64,000 bases of DNA, taken from the NCBI GenBank assembly GCA_029263395.1, contig JAJCXO010000035.1:1-64000 (forward strand), in the 5' to 3' direction. Position numbers and translations under genes: made by a program. The notes under the pieces were generated by a model. It saw only the letters and a list, made by a program, of their open reading frames with translations, ran no database searches and was not told the origin of the DNA. Every line of letters starts with the position of its first letter. Position 1 is the first letter of the stretch. The stretch comes from Acidobacteriota bacterium (GTDB taxonomy: Bacteria > Acidobacteriota > Thermoanaerobaculia > Multivoradales > J023). Positions 61,945 through 64,000 of this stretch are shown piece by piece.

Positions 61945-64000
61945 CGACGCACTCCTCTCGATGCCCCTCGGCGGGACAGTGACCAAGCAGAGGTATTTCC
62001 TGACTCGAATCCGTCGGCGAAGAGCCCTGCATCCGATTCGAGCAAGGCGCTGTCCAGGTAAGCCTCGAAACTAGCATCTGTCAGGTTGCGCAAATCATAG
62101 CTGCACAGGGCCGAGACCGCATTGTCCGGCACATTGTCGACACTGTCGAGGAAGATCCAATCACCCCCCGTGTCTCGGACGAATGCAACGTCGATGTCGA
62201 TGCCCAAAGCTCGGCCGCCGCAATCCACATTCGGGAAGAACTCACACACCCGCGAGACACTTAGCAATGCCGCCGCGGCCGCATCGACATTGATCCAGCC
62301 ACTGAGCCGGTATCCTAGCGGCTGGGTTGCGACACATTGACCGAGAGAAAATTCACCACTCCCGACCTCGTCGGTCACTCGGGCCGAGCCGGAGACCGCT
62401 GAACCGTCCACATCTTCACTGCTGTATACGATGTTGCCGGGAGCGGGGCTCACGGTGAGCCAATCGTCGATCGAACAATCGAAGAATGAATTCTCGAAAC
62501 GACTGGCCTGGTCGACGCGATAGGTGCGCACAAAATCGCCACCGCCAGCACCATCGCCATCACCATCGAGTGGGTTGCCGGCAATATCTCGAATCGCCGT
62601 CGATCCACAGGCCATCAAACGATAGAGGGAGTCACCCAACAAACCGCTGGCGAAGCTCAACTTGGCGGTCCGCGCCGGGTCGTCGTAGAGCACAGAGTTG
62701 ATCACGACGGCCTCGTCGTCACCCAACACCGGGCCACACGCACTGGTCGCGAAGTCGTGGTCCGGCCCGGAAGCGATCAGTCGATAATTGCCGGGGTTGG
62801 TGACATCGTCGGGATCACTGTTCCCCGGTGGATCACGGACATCTTCGCTGAAGGTCACCAGCAATCTGGTTAGGTTCACCTTGGTGTTCTCGCACTCGAC
62901 GAGCTCACCGTCGCCGGTGTTCCCCTGGGAGTTGAGGAGTGTGACGGTTGGCGGGATGTGGTCGACGAAGGTCTCTTCGCTCGCTGCATTGTCCCCCGGG
63001 TCAGGATCGGGAGTGTCGGAGGTGACACTTACACTATTGATGATCGGGCCCGCGGAAGAAGCATCGACCGACACCGCGACCGTCACCTGGCTCGACGAGC
63101 CCGGCATGATCGTCCCCAGGTCACAACTCGGCACGCCAACGGGATCATCGAGGCAGCCGGTGGTTGAGACGAACGTCACGCCGACCGGCAGGTTTTCGGT
63201 CAACGTCACGTTGGTAGCGTTTGAGGGGCCGCTGTTCGACACCATCACGGAATAGCTCAGAGGGGCTCCCGCGGCCACCGGATCCTGGGAATCCATCAAG
63301 GTCACCGAAAGATCTGCCTCCGCGATGACAGCAGTGTCGATACTGATCGTGTTGTCGGACGGGTCGAGCTCGTTGGCATCGGACGTCACAGTCGCGATGT
63401 TGCTCAACACCCCGAGGGTGCCGGCATCAACGGTGACCATGATCGTCACCTGCTGGTAGAAACCTGCGCCCAGGGTACCAAGCCCGCAGCTCGGCACTCC
63501 CACGGGATCGCCGCTACAGCCGGTAGTCCCAAGGAAGGTCACCCCAGCCGGCAACGTGTCCGTTACGACGACGTTGTCGGCGTCGTCCGGGCCGTTGTTG
63601 GTCACTGTCAGGGTGTAGGTGAGGGTTGTACCCGCCAGCACCGGGTTAAGTGAAACGTCGGCGTTGATCTCGAGATCGGCGACGACAGCCAAAAACTGGC
63701 CGTAGATTTCGAACTCCTCGTTGACCAGAGCCCCCGAGTCGTCGTCCCCTTGCCAAACCACCAACGATTGGTTGCGGGCAGCATCGTAGACCACCGCGGG
63801 ACGCAGGGCGTCGAAGGCCGCGTTGCCGTCAACTGACCCCATATCGCTGATTCGGAAGTCGTTGACCCCGGTCGCTCCACCATTGCTCGTGAGCTGCTGG
63901 CCGAAAATCTCGAACTCGCCGTCGACCAACGAGTTGTCGTCACCGTGCCACACCACCAAATACTCGTTGTCGACCCCGTTGTGGGTCACCTCCGGCTCGA
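61941..64000 (-). CDS. Large secreted DUF11-repeat protein with C-terminal GFESG motif, N-terminus outside the window
   Basis: The frame is open through the right edge (first visible residues EPEVTHNGVDNEYLVVWHG), so the N-terminus is missing. About 686 residues are seen: repeats of the VVWxGDDDSG...FEIYGQ type, two DUF11 domains (TYTLTVTNNGPDDADNVVVT and SYSVMVSNSGPSNATNVTLT), an Ig-like metal-binding region, and a lectin-like beta domain. The end reads FADGFESGNTSAWSLSRRG. This GFESG-W tail recurs in exported Acidobacteriota proteins. The IPTL-tailed gene overlaps its stop by 4 bases and uses a ribosome site inside this gene. Confidence 0.88.
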   Translation of the reverse strand, partial: EPEVTHNGVDNEYLVVWHGDDNSLVDGEFEIFGQQLTSNGGATGVNDFRISDMGSVDGNAAFDALRPAVVYDAARNQSLVVWQGDDDSGALVNEEFEIYGQFLAVVADLEINADVSLNPVLAGTTLTYTLTVTNNGPDDADNVVVTDTLPAGVTFLGTTGCSGDPVGVPSCGLGTLGAGFYQQVTIMVTVDAGTLGVLSNIATVTSDANELDPSDNTISIDTAVIAEADLSVTLMDSQDPVAAGAPLSYSVMVSNSGPSNATNVTLTENLPVGVTFVSTTGCLDDPVGVPSCDLGTIMPGSSSQVTVAVSVDASSAGPIINSVSVTSDTPDPDPGDNAASEETFVDHIPPTVTLLNSQGNTGDGELVECENTKVNLTRLLVTFSEDVRDPPGNSDPDDVTNPGNYRLIASGPDHDFATSACGPVLGDDEAVVINSVLYDDPARTAKLSFASGLLGDSLYRLMACGSTAIRDIAGNPLDGDGDGAGGGDFVRTYRVDQASRFENSFFDCSIDDWLTVSPAPGNIVYSSEDVDGSAVSGSARVTDEVGSGEFSLGQCVATQPLGYRLSGWINVDAAAAALLSVSRVCEFFPNVDCGGRALGIDIDVAFVRDTGGDWIFLDSVDNVPDNAVSALCSYDLRNLTDASFEAYLDSALLESDAGLFADGFESGNTSAWSLSRRGASRGVRR

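Overview
The window is GC-rich, densely coded, Gram-negative bacterial DNA. It has an RND efflux pump, a TonB-dependent receptor, lipoproteins and many signal-peptide proteins. Several features point to Acidobacteriota, perhaps the Thermoanaerobaculia: an ECF sigma factor of the Acidobacteriota/Planctomycete type beside a TPR-tailed Ser/Thr kinase, DUF11 proteins with a C-terminal GFESG motif, tandem VWA-related secreted proteins, and a TIR/nSTAND-WD40 pair. No rRNA, tRNA, insertion sequence or CRISPR array was found. The taxonomic call is inference.

Layout. 1-4567: end of an RND efflux operon (adaptor, pump), then a lipoprotein metallo-beta-lactamase-fold hydrolase and a 42-bp tandem repeat. 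4899-5730: an ArsR-type repressor and SRPBCC protein under a promoter that carries an inverted repeat. 5831-10550: minus-strand genes for a small recombinase-like protein, a GT39-type glycosyltransferase and a UvrD/PcrA helicase. 10854-14007: a three-module secreted protein, a small unknown protein behind a near-consensus sigma-54 promoter, a family of dispersed repeats, and a Spy/CpxP-like protein. 14399-16403: gcvT, gcvH and a membrane protein. 17018-21730: a minus-strand operon of oligopeptide-type ABC importer parts (binding lipoprotein and two permeases, no ATPase) ending in queA. 21966-28702: an orphan sensor kinase, the housekeeping cluster rplU-rpmA-obgE-nadD-rsfS, a receiverless sigma-54 activator and an M48 protease.

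28890-32465 holds the second copy of the 193-bp dispersed repeat, then the Ser/Thr kinase and ECF sigma pair. 32572-38822: sfsA, an S9 peptidase, a PPK2 kinase and two tandem VWA-related paralogs. 38864-39132: a palindromic repeat cluster. 39156-46273: a YceH-like protein, a membrane protein, and a minus-strand operon of a double-module AAA+ ATPase, a SKI2-like helicase and a DUF3052 protein. 46475-52058: a three-module TIR protein overlapping an nSTAND1 NTPase with 16 WD40 repeats. 52089-64000: a surface and secretion island with a TonB receptor whose TonB-box region is tandemly amplified, a 1496-residue secreted protein ending in a C-type lectin-like domain, an SGNH hydrolase, a protein with an IPTL-like tail, and a DUF11 protein cut by the window edge.

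The most notable system is the TIR/nSTAND1-WD40 pair. It has a sensor-plus-NADase layout like known bacterial immune or cell-suicide modules. Less expected is a possible sigma-54 circuit: two well-matched -24/-12 promoters (12397-12413 on plus, 59235-59251 on minus) in the same window as a sigma-54 activator, one with paired palindromes at an enhancer-like distance. Other unusual features are the 193-bp repeat found twice between converging genes and the short tandem repeats whose first unit contains a stop codon.
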